64,000 nucleotides of DNA from Tubulanus polymorphus (GCF_964204645.1 NC_134027.1:3398485-3462484); one strand, 5' to 3'; shown: positions 13,641-27,344, numbered from the stretch's first letter. The notes: generated by a model not told the origin, from the letters alone. Translations and numbers: made by a program.

Positions 13641-16583
13641 TTCAGATGTTTTTATTCGGCCAGCATCCGTTTGGCCGCCGACTCGGATGATCTAGGAAAC
13701 CTTTATAATAACTAAACAGGGTAAAACCCATTGCAGCATCTGCCATCTATCCACATCTTCCAACAGCACAATCGATCCACGCCAACATATCCAAAAACAG
13801 AACAAAACCCGAGATGTTCCATACACAAATATTTATTTGCAATTTACTACATAATGCAATATATTTACAATCATCAGAGCCCTGTATTCCTGTTTACAGA
13901 GGCAACATCTTGTCCAAGTATTTTATTTTCACGAAAAATAAAATAACAGTAAATTTTCGGCTCAAAACTTCATTCTTTTTAATTCAGAATAAGTGGACAT
14001 ATTGCATACATATTAACTGGTGAAATAACCATGTCGTGAAATTTCTAGTTGTGAGAAGTTAAATACAAACAGCAATTAATCAACAGTCCCTGATTTTTAG
14101 AATTAATTTAAAAAATCAATCAATAACTGAATTCATTAACTAAATATTCAACAAATTTTCAAGAATACAAGAAATTAATATGAAAAACAAAATTAACAGA
14201 AAATCAAGGTTGGTGTATAAAGATTTAAGCACAAATCAATAATAACAACATTTGATAAAATCTGATTTAATAGGTGTGTGAATCAGATATTTCAGGTGCA
14301 GATCCAGAGTGTCTTATCAGGCCCCTAAAATGCATTCCAAGTTTTCATTCTCTTAATTAGTGACACTATTTCTTAAAATCCCCCTCAAAATAGTGTCAAC
14401 GTTAGTTGAGCAATTATAAAAAAGTTTTTAACAACGCGAACAAATCCCTTCAAAATCTGCCTCTGGATCTGCCCTTGCTGCTCATGATATCATTTATCAA
14501 TAAGGATAGGTTATCTACTAGCACACTGAATTGATTCAAGCGATAGACTGTACAACTCCACCGCACTTACAACTAAAATATACGTGACAATAGCCTAGTA
14601 TTTATCAAACACTCTTAGAATGTAATAATGAGCTAGTTACACACACACTGAAATCACGTTACAATTTACTCATCTAACAGGATGAAAGACTTAATTCTAG
14701 ATTTTGAAAACTTCCGATCTCAATATACTCCGTAAATACTCTGAACAGTCTTAACTGTTTGATAGGATTTGTATACTTATTTGATATGAAACTGATAAAG
14801 CATTTCTTTAAACTGCAGAACACTCGACTTTTCTCACTAACTACTCAAAAACCGCAAATCTACAGCTCAAAACCAGGATAATATATTTATTGATGTATGG
14901 GTGGATGAGAACTACTACTAAGTCTTACTTTAAGTCGTACTCTTTTAGCATTGATACTAATAAGACTGTTGTTGGTGAGATAATATAATATCCTGTTCAC
15001 AATATATCCACATGTTACATTGTTAATAGGCATTTGCATTGATGATATTTTGTAACCCAAATGGTCACTGAGAATCTTCATAGGAGCATCTCTCCAGAGT
15101 TGCTATAACCATCTCATATCAATTCACCTAATCATAGACTACATATATGTCTATGATGTAATGAAATACAGTTCAACAAAAGCAGCTCATGAAAGATGCC
15201 TAAATGCATTGATGATGCAGAAAAAACCATATACACATTCATTGTATTGTTCAAGCAATCACAATGTTGATTATTCCAAAATGTTGGAATCTACAGTAAT
15301 AATTCACCAATCAAAGACATTTCTAGTCATGTAAGCAATAGCAAGTCACAATATACACACAATTATTTCTCAGTCATTGCATTCGCATGATTATTTACAA
15401 AGATCATGAAGCAATAGATTCACTTTATAATGAACTGACAACAAAATCTACATGAAACAAGCACCTGAACCATCCTATAGCAGCGAATATGTGTCAAAAA
15501 ACATCAGAAAATGAGCTGCCGATATAAAAATACCATTATCCAAGGGAAGATCTATACCTGTCTTGAGAATGCGACGGTCTCTTCTAGGATAAGAGACTAT
15601 TAAAGCTGGCCTTCAGTTTACGTGTTTAAATACATATCTATACAAATAGAACAAAGACAAAATTCATTTACGACGTTTAAATAAAAACTTTTAGTTACTC
15701 CATAGAACATTCTCGTTTAAATAACACTTTTTAACATTTTTTTTCTTTGATTTAAATCATAGTAATTCAGATTCTGAATATTTCTTCGAACTGTTCTTGT
15801 TTCAGACATAACAATCTCAGATTATTTACTGCATATTTGTACATAGATGATAGAAAAAAGAAGCAATATAATATCTAGAATGTTCCGGGCATGGAAATAA
15901 CGGAATTCAAGTTATCCCTATATTTATATGTACAAGAGCACATTAATGGTTGCCAAACAGAAGGCATTAAGGTGAATAAAAAGAATAAAAGATGTCAATT
16001 GCATTGGATTGTGCGTAGAAAATATTCAGTTTTAGTTTAACAGATTTAAGAGATTTGTCATTGTATAAATTCAGCTTCAAGATAAAAATATAAACGTTGA
16101 TTAATAATGATACGAATCAATTTGCATAAAACTTGAACTTTTCTTCTGCAGATCATAATAAAATCTCAGCTCAAAAATTGAAGACAGAAAACAACATTTT
16201 GGGCAGAAATCTTCACTAATATCCAAATGCATATATAAAATGTGACATTTTGTACTTATCAAACAGACCAATAATCGCTGAAAGCTATTAAGATAGTCAT
16301 GGTTATTATGATAAATTTAAAAAGCACTTTTTCATCGGATGTATCAAAGAACAATTTCATAAATTTGTTTTTCAATCATGGTACAGACAGCTGTATTTAA
16401 CAGCGGTAAATACCACTTTCTCCATAATTATGTACGGCAAAATGATAACAGCATTCGCTATCCTGTAGTGTTTATCAACACAGTTACAGTTAATCAGTTT
16501 TATGTACAAACATACACACCAACTCAATATCTACCGGTACCTATTCAGTAGGTAAAGTTTAATTTTAAGTAGTCTTTTACACG

Positions 16584-16617
16584 ATGGACGTATAATAAGA
16601 CTTTATCATACGTCCAT
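16584..16617. repeat. 15-bp hairpin with ATGGACGTAT core
   Basis: Arms 16584-16598 and 16603-16617 are inverted copies with one mismatch and a 4-base loop. The outer ten bases are identical to the hairpin at 8480-8530, so the two are probably copies of one palindromic element. Confidence 0.8.
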
Positions 16618-16892
16618 AATCAGACATATCTTCGTTTTGAATGAATTTATTTCTCTACATGAATAACATGTATCACTTTCAATAAGTTCCATTATTAGGA
16701 TAACACAAAAATCATGTGTACACAGGATGAAACATTGCATTTTGCATGCCTAAGTTGTGGAAAGACATGCGAGAAAGCAATATTTTGAAAACCAGTCCAT
16801 GCACTGAACAGACTGAAACTATCATATTTTGTGTAGACATTAGCCATGAATACTGCAAATTGATGAAAAATTCTAATACTGCCAGTAAAAAC

Positions 16893-16946
16893 AAAGCTAG
16901 CTAGTACCAACTTAGAACCAAAGCTAGCTAGTCCCAACTAAGAATG
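16893..16946. repeat. 27-bp tandem duplication
   Basis: Two adjacent copies, 16893-16919 and 16920-16946, each beginning AAAGCTAGCTAGT and differing at a few positions. Non-coding. Confidence 0.75.
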
Positions 16947-17943
16947 ATTTTGAGCAATTTAAAATGATAGATACATATACTGCCCTTAGTATTAGCTTAG
17001 CCTACATCTTAAATAGGAAGATCCATAAACACAGTTTCTAGTAACGGAGAAACAAAGTTTCAAGCACCAGTTTCGTCTTATAATCAAATGATATGTAAAA
17101 AGGTTGATCCTTTACCATGTTCAAACACCTGCTCTGTTATATGCACATGCCGATTAGTTATAATTCTGGCATGAGCAACAAAATCTTAAGTCCAACTATA
17201 AGTATAATATGGACCTAAGAATTGGCTCTACAGACATTTCATATATTTGTACCAGTACCTGCTATTACCTGGTTTATGGCTACTTCTTAGCTAAAGCTTA
17301 TCTCTTTTTTTTTTTATAAAGCATTGATTATCATGATTATATCATCATTCCATTAGCAATTATACAATACCATTAAGCAAATTGTAGTCTAACGTTTATG
17401 TCATATGATCATGTTAAGCATGATGGTCAAAATGATAATTTGGAATGAATTTCATCTCTGCACATTATGACCATCATGAGATTCATATCTTACTGCCACA
17501 AACTCGCAACCACTTAGAAATCAACTCTGGAATATACTTTTCTGAAAATATCTGAGGTTCAAAAATCAGACAGAAAAGTATAATTCGATATATTTAGTCT
17601 AACTCTATCATATTAAGACCTGAATGTACCCGTTTTCTCAGAAAACTTTGTCTAAAGAGTGTTCGATGTATATATATTTACAACTTTTCGATTGGTGTTA
17701 ATGAATTTTAAAAAAAATTCTCAAATAGAACAAACCATCTACATTGATGGATACTACATCAAATCATACAATTATTTACAACTTTGGATATATCATTATT
17801 TCAGATGAATATATTGAATCACATCACAATTTTCACTCAGTATCTTGGACTGATTTGATTGAACGAAATATCGACTCAAAGTCTTAATTAACCAATCAGA
17901 GACTCGATCAACTCACAAGGTTCGAACAAATTTAACAGCTCTT

Positions 17944-20900
17944 TCATGCATTGGTTTCAGTACTCGTTAAAAATGTAATCTGTCTTCGATTATTGACGTA
18001 AGGTCCCATCGTATCCAACGCCTCCTCGGAGTTATTCCCAGAATCTCTATCATCAGGAAGCATGGCAGTGGTTGATTGTGTTGTGCCACCCGTTGCGATG
18101 TTAGCAGCCTTCGCCGCGTCGTAACTCATTATACCGACCTTCTTTAGAATAGCCACCACTGGTATACACAGCGATGAGGATAATACCAGAAAAGCTATCA
18201 CAATAGCAACCCACCAAGGATACTTTGTATCGGTTAAAATTGCCTGAAATTACAACACAAATTGGCGGTTTATAACATCTGACAATTTCGAGATATATAG
18301 ATTCCATATATATGCACGAGCCATAGACGCGACAGCGCTTCGCGGGCTCAGGTTCGAACTCCCAGATTACTGTGCATAATTTCCCATTGCATTTTGGATA
18401 TCTTGTATCTAGGGCCAAGCTCAATTTTTGAATTTCCACCCCATTTCTCAGTTGAGGTCAACTTCAAGGTCGTGTGACGAAAGTTTTTAGTGCCTAGTTC
18501 TGCCACTAGGCGATTCTTTGCACTGCATAACTACTGACTCCCATACTACCATGGCACCCAACTTTCATCAAGATTGACACTATTCTTATTAATTAAGAAA
18601 CAAAGCATTCCACGTTATTTGCTCTGAATCGACTCAAATTGACAATTGCTTATTAATTGCTTATTAATATTTCATACCGTTATACATGTATGTCATCAAT
18701 ACTGAATGGAAGGTTTCTGTCAACTAGTGAAAATATTGGAAGTAACCAAATGGCTTATGTCATAAAATTGGATAGATTAATACTGCATACTTCGAAAGCA
18801 ATTTATATTAGCAAACACCTGCAATGCATATTGATCGATATCATATGCATATCAACTATGGTATATTCACGATGAAAACTTCACGCACAATGATCACATC
18901 TCAGATATTAATGTATGTTATCATTATTTCCTAGAATTCTACTTACTGTTTCTTTATCGTATACTTTATATGTAACTGGTATGACAATTTTACTGATCAC
19001 AGATGCGATTAGAACTAAAAACATCACGATTGGCCCGACATATTTCCACATTATGACCCAATATAGACCAGGTTTATCACCAGTGATAAATCGTATATCT
19101 TCATTAAATCTGAAATGAAAAAAGGACAAAATCTTTATAGAATATTAATTGTTACTCAATCGATTCAATTCACGCAAAGGACCTAGGGGTCCAATTTTGA
19201 TTACCTCACAGAAAAAGGGCACTTTTCAAAAAGGCAAATAATGGAATCAACCCCAATTGACTATATTATATATGCCATTTTTATGATGTTATTTTTTTGT
19301 AAGGAACCAGACTCCAGCATACTAGATGTACCCCCAGGAAATAGAGATCAAATGGCGACCAGGAAATAGAGATCAAATGGCGACCACAGGTTTCAGTGTT
19401 AAACGTTATGTCAGAACATTTTCATGTCTATCTGTTTTAACTAAGGCACACCCTCAACCCCGACCCAAAAACACATCAGATTTAGTGGACTTGGAAATTT
19501 ACTCAGGGTATTTTGCTTCCAAAAGTTTACAAATTCATTTTTGAATTTGTATTGCCTTTTTCAGATTTTTTGAGTGCCTGACGTGAGGCACCCTGGATCC
19601 ACCCCTGGTTTTGGTCCCAAGTAAAAAATTGTATCGACAATTTATTGGTGTGAATTATGATTGTTATCCTCTCGGAAACAATACATAGAATGTATGATAA
19701 ATGTATAAACCTGCCAGCTGTGCAGCATATATACTTTGTATGTATACAATCAACATATGGCTCTATCATCATGTAATGACAGATTTAACACCCACACCGC
19801 AAAAATGCCATCAACATCAATGGGATTCATCGGACTATCAGTGAGCTTACTCTTAAGTTTTGTTTCAATGTGTACATATTACCTTTTCATTCCATAAATC
19901 CAAGACACTCCAACGACTTCGAAGAATGCAATCACCATCAGTGGGAACGTGCCACCGAAAGAATCAAATACTTTTACCCAATATTGACCGGCTCCGGTCG
20001 TGAAGATAATCCCGATTACAAGCGATGAAGAGCAAACAACAGCTGAAAACAGATTACAGAAAAATTCTCTGTTTACATACAAGATGCATTGGGAATTTAC
20101 TCAACAATGACTGGTTCTGAATATTTTTTACATAAACATGCATTTACAAAGGACTGTTGGCCCGAGATAAGCTCAACAATTACCTTCAGGAGAATAATCA
20201 GTGAAGCATTCTAATTTATACCTGAAACTGCCCACTTCTTACGACACCAAGGCCACGGTTCCAGATCTACAATTGACGTGACAACGCTCTCTACTGTTCC
20301 AAACTGACTTCCCAGTCCCAGCATGAGCAACATTGTGAAGAACAGAATTGACCAGAATGGCGCGCCCGGAAACTCGATTATAGCTTGGGTGAAGATAATA
20401 AATGCTAAGCCTGTACCCTCAGCTGCCTGTAATACAATAGTAATACAATGAAACAAACATGAACCACATGAATAAAATAGTAACATAACATCTGAAATGG
20501 GACGATATCTGACAAAGAAAGTTTTGGCTTCAGCGCAATAAAGAGAATCTCTTATGAACTTACCGAATCAAGTTCTTTAGTTAGGTCGCAATCTTTTAGA
20601 CCTAATTTGTCGACGCTCGCATTGACAAATAAACTGATATTTGGTTCTATCAGTGTTTTGTAAACATTTGGAGTTAATGTGGTTTCATTCCATTGATCGT
20701 GAACATGAGGGAGGATCTTTTCTATATTGCTGTAATAGAAATGAGAAGAATAAAGCAAAATTGCATTGTGAACAATTTCTAGAGCCATAGGGTCCATACA
20801 GATTGATCAGTCCTGGATATAAGGAGTTTTAAAGTAGAAAATTACAAATTTCGAGGAAGTGCCAGCATCACTTTCATCTCCCAACTTCTCCTGAATTGGT

Positions 20901-23900
20901 CAAACCGTAAATTCAGTGGTTTTGAAAGCAAATGTTGATCCTTTACACTACTAAACTCCTGGTCCCGACTATTGATTTAAGCTGTTTACTGGTACAATTA
21001 CGAACTAGACATAAATTTCTAATTGCTTATTTCAGTTTCAAAGGAGTTTCAGGCATTTTGCTCAAATCAAAGGAGTTTCAAGCACCTTTAAAAGCATTTC
21101 GCAACTAGAGGGAGTTTTTAAGGAATCAAGGAGTCGTAGGGACCCCGAACTACTTACTGGTCAACGCATTTATCATGAAGAAGGTGAGCTTTGAATCCTA
21201 AAACTGAGAATATCACAATCGATGCGAATATCGAAGTGCTGCAGTTTGTTATTGACACCAGTATGGCGTCACGTCTACAGTTATTCTTTGGTTTGTTGTA
21301 ACTCGCAAACGCAATTAAGCCTCCGAACGCCAGTCCAAGAGAATAGAAAATTTGAGTAGCAGCATCCAACCACACCTGAGGCTCCAATAATTTCTCCATC
21401 TGAAAGTACAGTATACTATTACATGACAAATGATTGACAATGAGACAAAGCCTTCCGAGTGATCGCACAAATGTCATCAAACAATCAAGTTTTTTGCAGG
21501 AACATTACTTCATGCATTGAAGAGCTATCATTCGACATTTATACTCTAGTTTATATGACCTGGTAGGGATCTCAACTTGCAACTAACTCTAGTTGAGAGG
21601 CCAATTTTTCTAACATTGACGTGAGTCAAGTTTTTATCATAATTATAAACAACCCATGTTTTGTAAACTAATCACACCAGGAAGTTATTAGACTATTGAA
21701 CGCAAACCCTGCTCAATTTACATAGAATTATTCAAGCTATATTTATAGTCGAATACAATGTGCCTTGTTCCCACATACACCATCATCCTGAACATGGAGC
21801 GAAGAGTGAACTTTATACTGGAAATTCCATCCAATAGAGGTCACTTAACTAGGTTTCTTCTTCAGTTAGTGCTAATATAAGTCAAATGGTTTTTGAACCA
21901 ATGCTTTCTGAACTAAGATTTCTGGCTAATTGATTAAAAACTGAAAAAATATCATTCAGTCCCAGCAGATCAGCACTGAACGTACTTTTTAAAGTATTAT
22001 ATCGGAAAAAAGAAAACATCAATGAACAGTGCCTATAGGGTTCCATATGGATTTGCCAGACTATTTACATCTGTTTCACGGAACATATGTTCTGGCTTAA
22101 ACTAATTTCCAATTCATATTTTTTGCATCAAACACCATCAATACATTAACAATTCAAATGATATTTACTTAATAACGTACAAATAAAGGTACAGATGTTG
22201 GCAGAGGATTCCTCTTGGCAAATAACATTCTGTATCTTTTTATAGATATATTATCCTTGTTTCGTCTGCAGTAACATTAGCGTCTGAGACTAGAAATAGC
22301 CGGGTATCTTGGCACTGTTCCAGCTGAAGGGATTGTTTACATACACGACAAAGCTCATATTCTCCGACGTTTATTTACAAAGGGCACCTAGTAAACATGA
22401 AAAATATAGCTAATTTTACCACGCTAATACTAGTGACCAGAGACAGGCACCACCCTCCTGCCAGCATGCTCATTATCATACAGACAACTCTGAACCAACT
22501 GCACTTCATAACACATCAGATCAGACTAAATACAGCCAGCCGTACAGATTATACAGTAATCAATTCAGTTAGTAGGATTACAGTAGATTTCCTAAGAAGT
22601 GTCCTGGGGCAGAACAGTTAACAGCAGCTTTCAGAAAATTACTAATCAACAGAAATCTATATATGATCATTATTTATACATATAATCCAGGAAGATTATT
22701 TCTCATATATATATAGTTACATTACCTTTGGGGTAAACATATGACGTAGTCCATCACCGGCTCCTTTTAATGTAACTCCTCGTCCGAAGAAAATGACCAG
22801 GACTACATAAGGAAATGTAGCCGTTACATACATCACCTGAAACAAAAAATCAAAACTGATGAATTTACAAATGTCAGAAAAATATGTCTTAATCTACTCG
22901 GGCCCGGCAAAACAATAGTAATTAATGAACTATTGTTGTTTATATTCAGGGCGTAGTTGACATATACAGTGGAAAGTTCGATTAGTTAAGTCTGGCAGCT
23001 AATAACTGCCGATAAGATTTCAAATAATTGATATTGGTTTACACTTCTAGTCGGGGCTTACCTTTCCGGCAGATTTAATGCCTTTACACATACAAACATA
23101 TACAATAATCCAAGCGACCAATAGAGATACAAACATCTTCCACTTGACACCACCAATTACATCAATAGATGGAGACATATCTAGAGTTTCACGATACCAG
23201 AAATAACTTGTAGAATCGCTGATCTCACATTCTTTTACTGGACTCGTTATGTTCGTTTCTTCATTAGTAATCGTTGGACAATCGGTCCACGGAAGATACA
23301 GTCGGAAAGAATAGAATAGGTAATACAAACACCAAGCTATGATAACATTGTAATATAATGATACAATATAGGATACTACAGCGCTCGTATATCCTAGACC
23401 ACCCAACAGAGGATGAATGTCATTCCATACTCCGATGGATCCTTTACGGAGTCTCTGTCCGACTGCTAATTCCAAGTAAAACAATGGTATCCCTTCGACG
23501 ATGAGCATAATCGCGTATGGTATAAGAAAAGCTCCTGTAAAGAAGAATGAAAAAAAAAAGATTCAAACATTTGCTTCGAAATGTATTTGGGAGTATCAAG
23601 ATGTTAATTCACTTTTTTAAGGTTATATCATTATTTTGCAGTAACTGGCATATTGCCAAGTATCAAATTAGGAGATATCAAATGCGGGATTTTATCATGC
23701 GCAACATAAACTCTAAATGAACTCGATATCGGTGAAGCATGAATGTTAGGAAACGTGCATTTGACCCATCATTAGAGATGCAGGAAGAAATTCCCTTCTA
23801 TTCCCCCGGCCTGTACTCGGTACTCATACAACTGCCGTGTAGATGCTTAACATAATTCTTGAATAGAACGTGAATCACTCATTCCATACAATACAACCAC

Positions 23901-24775
23901 AACAAAATTGACACAAATACTTCTTTCACCCTATACATTTCCCGTGTGAATTAAGATTTGATAAAAAATAAACATTTGAAATTCCTCATCATTGAATGCG
24001 AATAATTTTCTTTCAGAAAGAATCTTAACTTAGTGTAAATAATGTTTTAGTGAAAATTGGGAGTTTTTTCATAAGCCATATACATATTGAAACACCATAT
24101 TCAACCATTCATTTTGAAGGCAACAAAGATTTGTTATGATTATAGAATTGTAAAAAATATTCAACATTACGGAAAGATTTAGGCCTAAATGAATTTCATT
24201 TGATAGAATTCGAATGCAAAGAATTTGACACACGTGCTCTCTACTCTACTATACAACGAATTACAATCATCAGTTTTCGCCTGGCTTAATTCGAAGCCGG
24301 GTTCAATGGAAAAAAATACTCATGTTATCTCTACGAGTAGGATCAACTCTTCAATCTAAACCACACTCCTTGTATTGAAACTCAGTGGCCTCCCAATCGC
24401 TCAAAAATACTACTATACTACTAAACTCTTAGACTCACAACACGAGCTGCCATGATGCCGACCACTTCAATACACATTATTATTCCATCATAATTTTACC
24501 AAAATAAGGGATTAAATTAAATTCTTACCCCCTCCATTTTGCTGACAAAGGTATGGGAAACGCCACACATTTCCCAAACCAACGGCATAACCGATGATGC
24601 CAAGCAAAAACTGGATTTTGCTATCCCACGCCGCCCTTTCCTTAGGTGGTGCTCCTTCTTCCACCATTGCTGTATCCGAGTCTTCTGTGTTCAAAGGACT
24701 CAGTTCCATCCCTGCGACGTCGTTGTCGACGTCAGCATCATCATTTTCGAATGAATTATCGGAATTATCTTCCAT
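17944..24775 (-). CDS. SLC6 sodium-dependent neutral amino-acid transporter (B0AT-like)
   Basis: Plasma-membrane Na+-coupled transporter of the SLC6 family; closest in wording to the B0AT branch (SLC6A15-A20, especially A19), whose substrates are neutral amino acids. Nine minus-strand exons: 24529-24775, 23062-23534, 22726-22836, 21158-21399, 20564-20729, 20222-20426, 19883-20042, 18947-19109, 17944-18243, giving 688 residues. Diagnostic parts: an acidic N-terminus, then [20 protein letters not shown] (unwound TM1, sodium site), [15 protein letters not shown], an extracellular loop 2 with paired cysteines and an NIT glycosylation site, [13 protein letters not shown] (TM6), [14 protein letters not shown] and [11 protein letters not shown] (TM8). 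Twelve hydrophobic segments fit the family. The ATG at 24773-24775 is preceded by no nearby in-frame alternative. Substrate cannot be read from the sequence. Confidence 0.93.
18300..18550. repeat. Possible tRNA-derived SINE fragment in last SLC6 intron
   Basis: The last SLC6 intron (18244-18946) contains a GC-richer stretch with GGTTCGAACTCC at 18351-18362, a good RNA polymerase III B-box. No convincing A-box or tRNA fold is visible, so this may be a short SINE piece or chance. Confidence 0.25.
19335..19384. repeat. 25-bp tandem duplication
   Basis: Exact adjacent copies at 19335-19359 and 19360-19384, each starting CAGGAAATAGAGATC, inside an SLC6 intron. A CAGGGGTGGATCC-like transposon end lies nearby (19590-19605). 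Confidence 0.85.
20815..21150. repeat. Dispersed repeat in SLC6 intron (copy A)
   Basis: Contains repeated AAGGAGTTTCA motifs and ends near GTCGTAGGGACCCC. The reverse complement matches the pattern at about 32300-32755 in a CTCF intron (actcctttt-atttgagc-aaatgcc, and CCGTAGGGACCCTG), so it is a dispersed family present in opposite orientation. Confidence 0.5.
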
Positions 24776-25436
24776 TTTCGATCCGCGCTCGCTTCGGGCT
24801 TAGCTTACACGAAAAGCAGCGTGGCGAACTTCGACTCATCGAATCTAGATCTAGGTCAGGTGATAAATGAGTCGGCTCCTTCACGAATATCGTCCAATGA
24901 TTAAACCAGTTTTACATTTTAGCAACATATAGCATTCACACATTGTTCATCGCAAACAAAAATGCACGATTTATAAACAGGAAGATGATTTGTGTTTGTT
25001 TATATCGAGAGAAACCCCTTTTGTGTAATGGGTACTACCACACTTCACTACTAACATAACATAATTTATCATATGTTTTACGCACTCCGCACGAATCGGG
25101 CGGTGTCATTTGTTGATGGTAGAGTGAAAGTTAGTGTAGGGCCTATCGCAAAAATCACCTCAAACCAAAATTAAATGGTATCATTTTGTTGTTTACCATC
25201 GTAAACAAAAAACTCTAGAAGGATATGCAAATTTATACCATGGCAATTCAATATCATTCATTCGCTGTTCATTCATGATTGGTTATCTGGCGGGAAAATC
25301 ATAGTAATGCGTCGTCGTTACGTTAGATGGCAGCACCATACGATTACCCTGAACAGCGCATGCGTAAACATTGTTGTCGGCCATATTTGCCGGTTTTAAT
25401 TTTTTCCTCGGATGTGGATATAGAATCCATTCCATC
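24776..25436. promoter_or_regulatory. Divergent promoter SLC6 / SNRPD1
   Basis: 661 bases between the start codons of two head-to-head genes. It carries a palindromic GCGCATGCGT at 25356-25365, matching the NRF1 consensus, 72 bases before the SNRPD1 ATG, and an ATGGCAGC at about 25327. No TATA box is evident near SNRPD1, as usual for housekeeping promoters. Factor binding is inferred from motif only. Confidence 0.6.
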
Positions 25437-27344
25437 ATGAAGCTAGTTAGGTAAATATGAATATGGTTTTATGATAGTTGGAAAGCAGTGAAATTAAACT
25501 TCCGATTTGTCCTAAAAGTTAGTCGAATACATTTTTTAAACTGTACGAAAAAGTGTCCGAAATCTGAGCCCTAAAGAATGAATACGGCATCTACTTTCCG
25601 CTTTATATATAGCGCCCTAGGCCTAAAATACGAATATGTTTCGTTCTCGAGCTATGCACGAGCCTACATGAAGTGATTGTTTTTTCGTCATTCGTTTTTT
25701 TGTTGTCAGTTACTGTACTGTGCACTCCGGGTTTTTAAAGGTAAATGACGAATGCCAACAATTATTCTGTTGACGCTGTCGCTGCTGACGAGTCACATCG
25801 CATAGTGACACTCTCTTCACAGGGGCTTGTAAACTGGCTTGGATTTTACTTCCGGGTTGTTGATAATCTCGCGAGAATGGCGCTAAATTTAAACTGCAAA
25901 TAAGATCAAAATATCACAGAAATACCTCGTGTTGATGTTGTTTATTTATCCACTATAGAGTTTTGATAAACAATTGGCTGTTAAGGATCAGTATCAGCGG
26001 GCGCGACGCCTTACTATATTAAAATAACAAGGGATGAAACGGCTTCGCTTTTGCCTGTGACCGTATTGATGCGGCGGAAACGACTGCGCATGCGCGGCAA
26101 CTTTCCGAAAGGTTAAGATCAGTTCAAGTTCAATTGATTCTTCTCAAAAACCTATGTCAAGCCAAGGCAATCACACTTCTAAGGAAATTATCAATTTTTG
26201 AATTGATGTAGAAAAACTATAATGTGTAGTTTGATTGACAGCTCACAAGCGCTCGGAAGTTGCCGCGCATGCGCAGTGGTTTCCGCCGCATCAATACGGT
26301 CACAGGCAAAAGCGAAGCTGTTTCATCCCTTGTTATTTTAATATAGTAAGGTGTCGCGCCTGCTGATACTGATCCTTAACAGCCAATTGTTTATCAAAAC
26401 TCTATAGTGGATAAATAAACAACATCAACACGAGGTATTTCTGTGATATTTTGATCTTCTCGCGAGATTATCAACAACCCGGAAGTAAAATCCAAGTCAG
26501 TTTACAAGCCCCTGTGCACTGTCTTTGATATTGGGTACCCTGATATTGTTGTCATGAAATAAATAAAGTTTGGGGACTTTGCTATATAAAAGTGTTTGCT
26601 TTTTGGGTTTTTAGATTTTTGATGAAACTCAGTCATGAGACAGTTACTATTGAACTGAAAAATGGTACTCAAGTACATGGAACGATAACAGGTTAGTAAA
26701 CCACTACAGAAGAGAACAATCGTTTACCCGGTATAACATAAATAGTTTCTTTGAACAATTAGTAATGAAATTTGACGAATGTTTCATTTTAGGTGTTGAT
26801 GTTTGTATGAATACACATTTAAAAGCTGTTAAAATGACTCAAAAGAACAGAGACCCGGTACAGTTAGACACGTTGAGCATTAGAGGAAATAATATCCGAT
26901 ATTTCATATTACCGGACAGCTTACCGTTAGATACACTACTCATTGACGATGCACCTAAATCGAGAATGGGTCGAGGAGGTGATAGACGAGACCGTAAGTT
27001 TTACATCAATTATATTCACTTAAATCTAAAATTCAGTTGGTTCAAAACCTTAACTACTTACTCAATTAGAATATTAACTGAATTAATGAAGGAATAGAAT
27101 ATATTTTATTACCTTTGGTCAGATAAATTATGACCTTTTTCCGTATTTTTGACAAAATTGTTTACAGAACTCTTTAAATTTAAGTCATGTCTTTGCTATT
27201 ACCGGTATCTGATATGTGAAAAATATTTGTTTTGTAGGAGGTGGAGGTGGCATGCGAGGTGGAATGAGAGGTGGACGAGGTGGAAGAGGAGGTCGTGGTC
27301 GAGGTAGAGGAGGTGGAAGAGGACGCGGTGGTCCACGTCGATAA
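25437..27344 (+). CDS. SNRPD1: Small nuclear ribonucleoprotein SmD1
   Basis: Core Sm-ring protein of U1, U2, U4 and U5 snRNPs, needed for spliceosome assembly. Exons 25437-25450, 26615-26691, 26793-26993, 27238-27344 join in frame to 102 residues. The Sm fold is nearly identical to the animal protein: [33 protein letters not shown], then [18 protein letters not shown]. The last exon encodes a glycine/arginine-rich tail ending RGRGGPRR, the expected site for symmetric arginine dimethylation and SMN binding. The tail is somewhat different and the protein shorter than the human one (119 aa), with two GGM units in place of part of the GR run. Intron 1 (25451-26614) holds a large fold-back transposon. 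A poly(A) signal AATAAA is at 27644-27649. Confidence 0.97.
25818..26516. mobile_element. 699-bp fold-back (long-TIR) transposon in SNRPD1 intron 1
   Basis: Left arm about 25818-26112 and right arm about 26248-26516 are near-identical inverted copies, differing by a few substitutions and a roughly 26-base segment present only on the left. Ends are CACAGGGGCTTGTAAAC and its inverse. Flanks CACTCTCTT (25809-25817) and CACTGTCTT (26517-26525) look like a 9-bp target-site duplication with one mismatch. Long inverted repeats plus a 9-bp duplication suggest a Mutator-like non-autonomous element. The spacer has no coding potential. Each arm contains an NRF1-like palindrome (26085-26096 and 26264-26275). 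Confidence 0.85.

Larger units (their letters stand above)
13641..17943. other. Intergenic, between ClC 5' end and SLC6 3' end
   Basis: About 4.3 kb without a supportable exon on either strand. It should hold the ClC promoter (upstream of 13640) and the SLC6 3' UTR (below 17944). It contains the hairpin at 16584-16617 and a 27-bp direct duplication at 16893-16946. The CpG-containing stretch at about 13660-13690 may mark the ClC transcription start. Confidence 0.5.

Noticed and set aside
18351-18362. tRNA gene suggested by GGTTCGAACTCC
   Set aside because: No cloverleaf arms or A-box; at best a SINE fragment.
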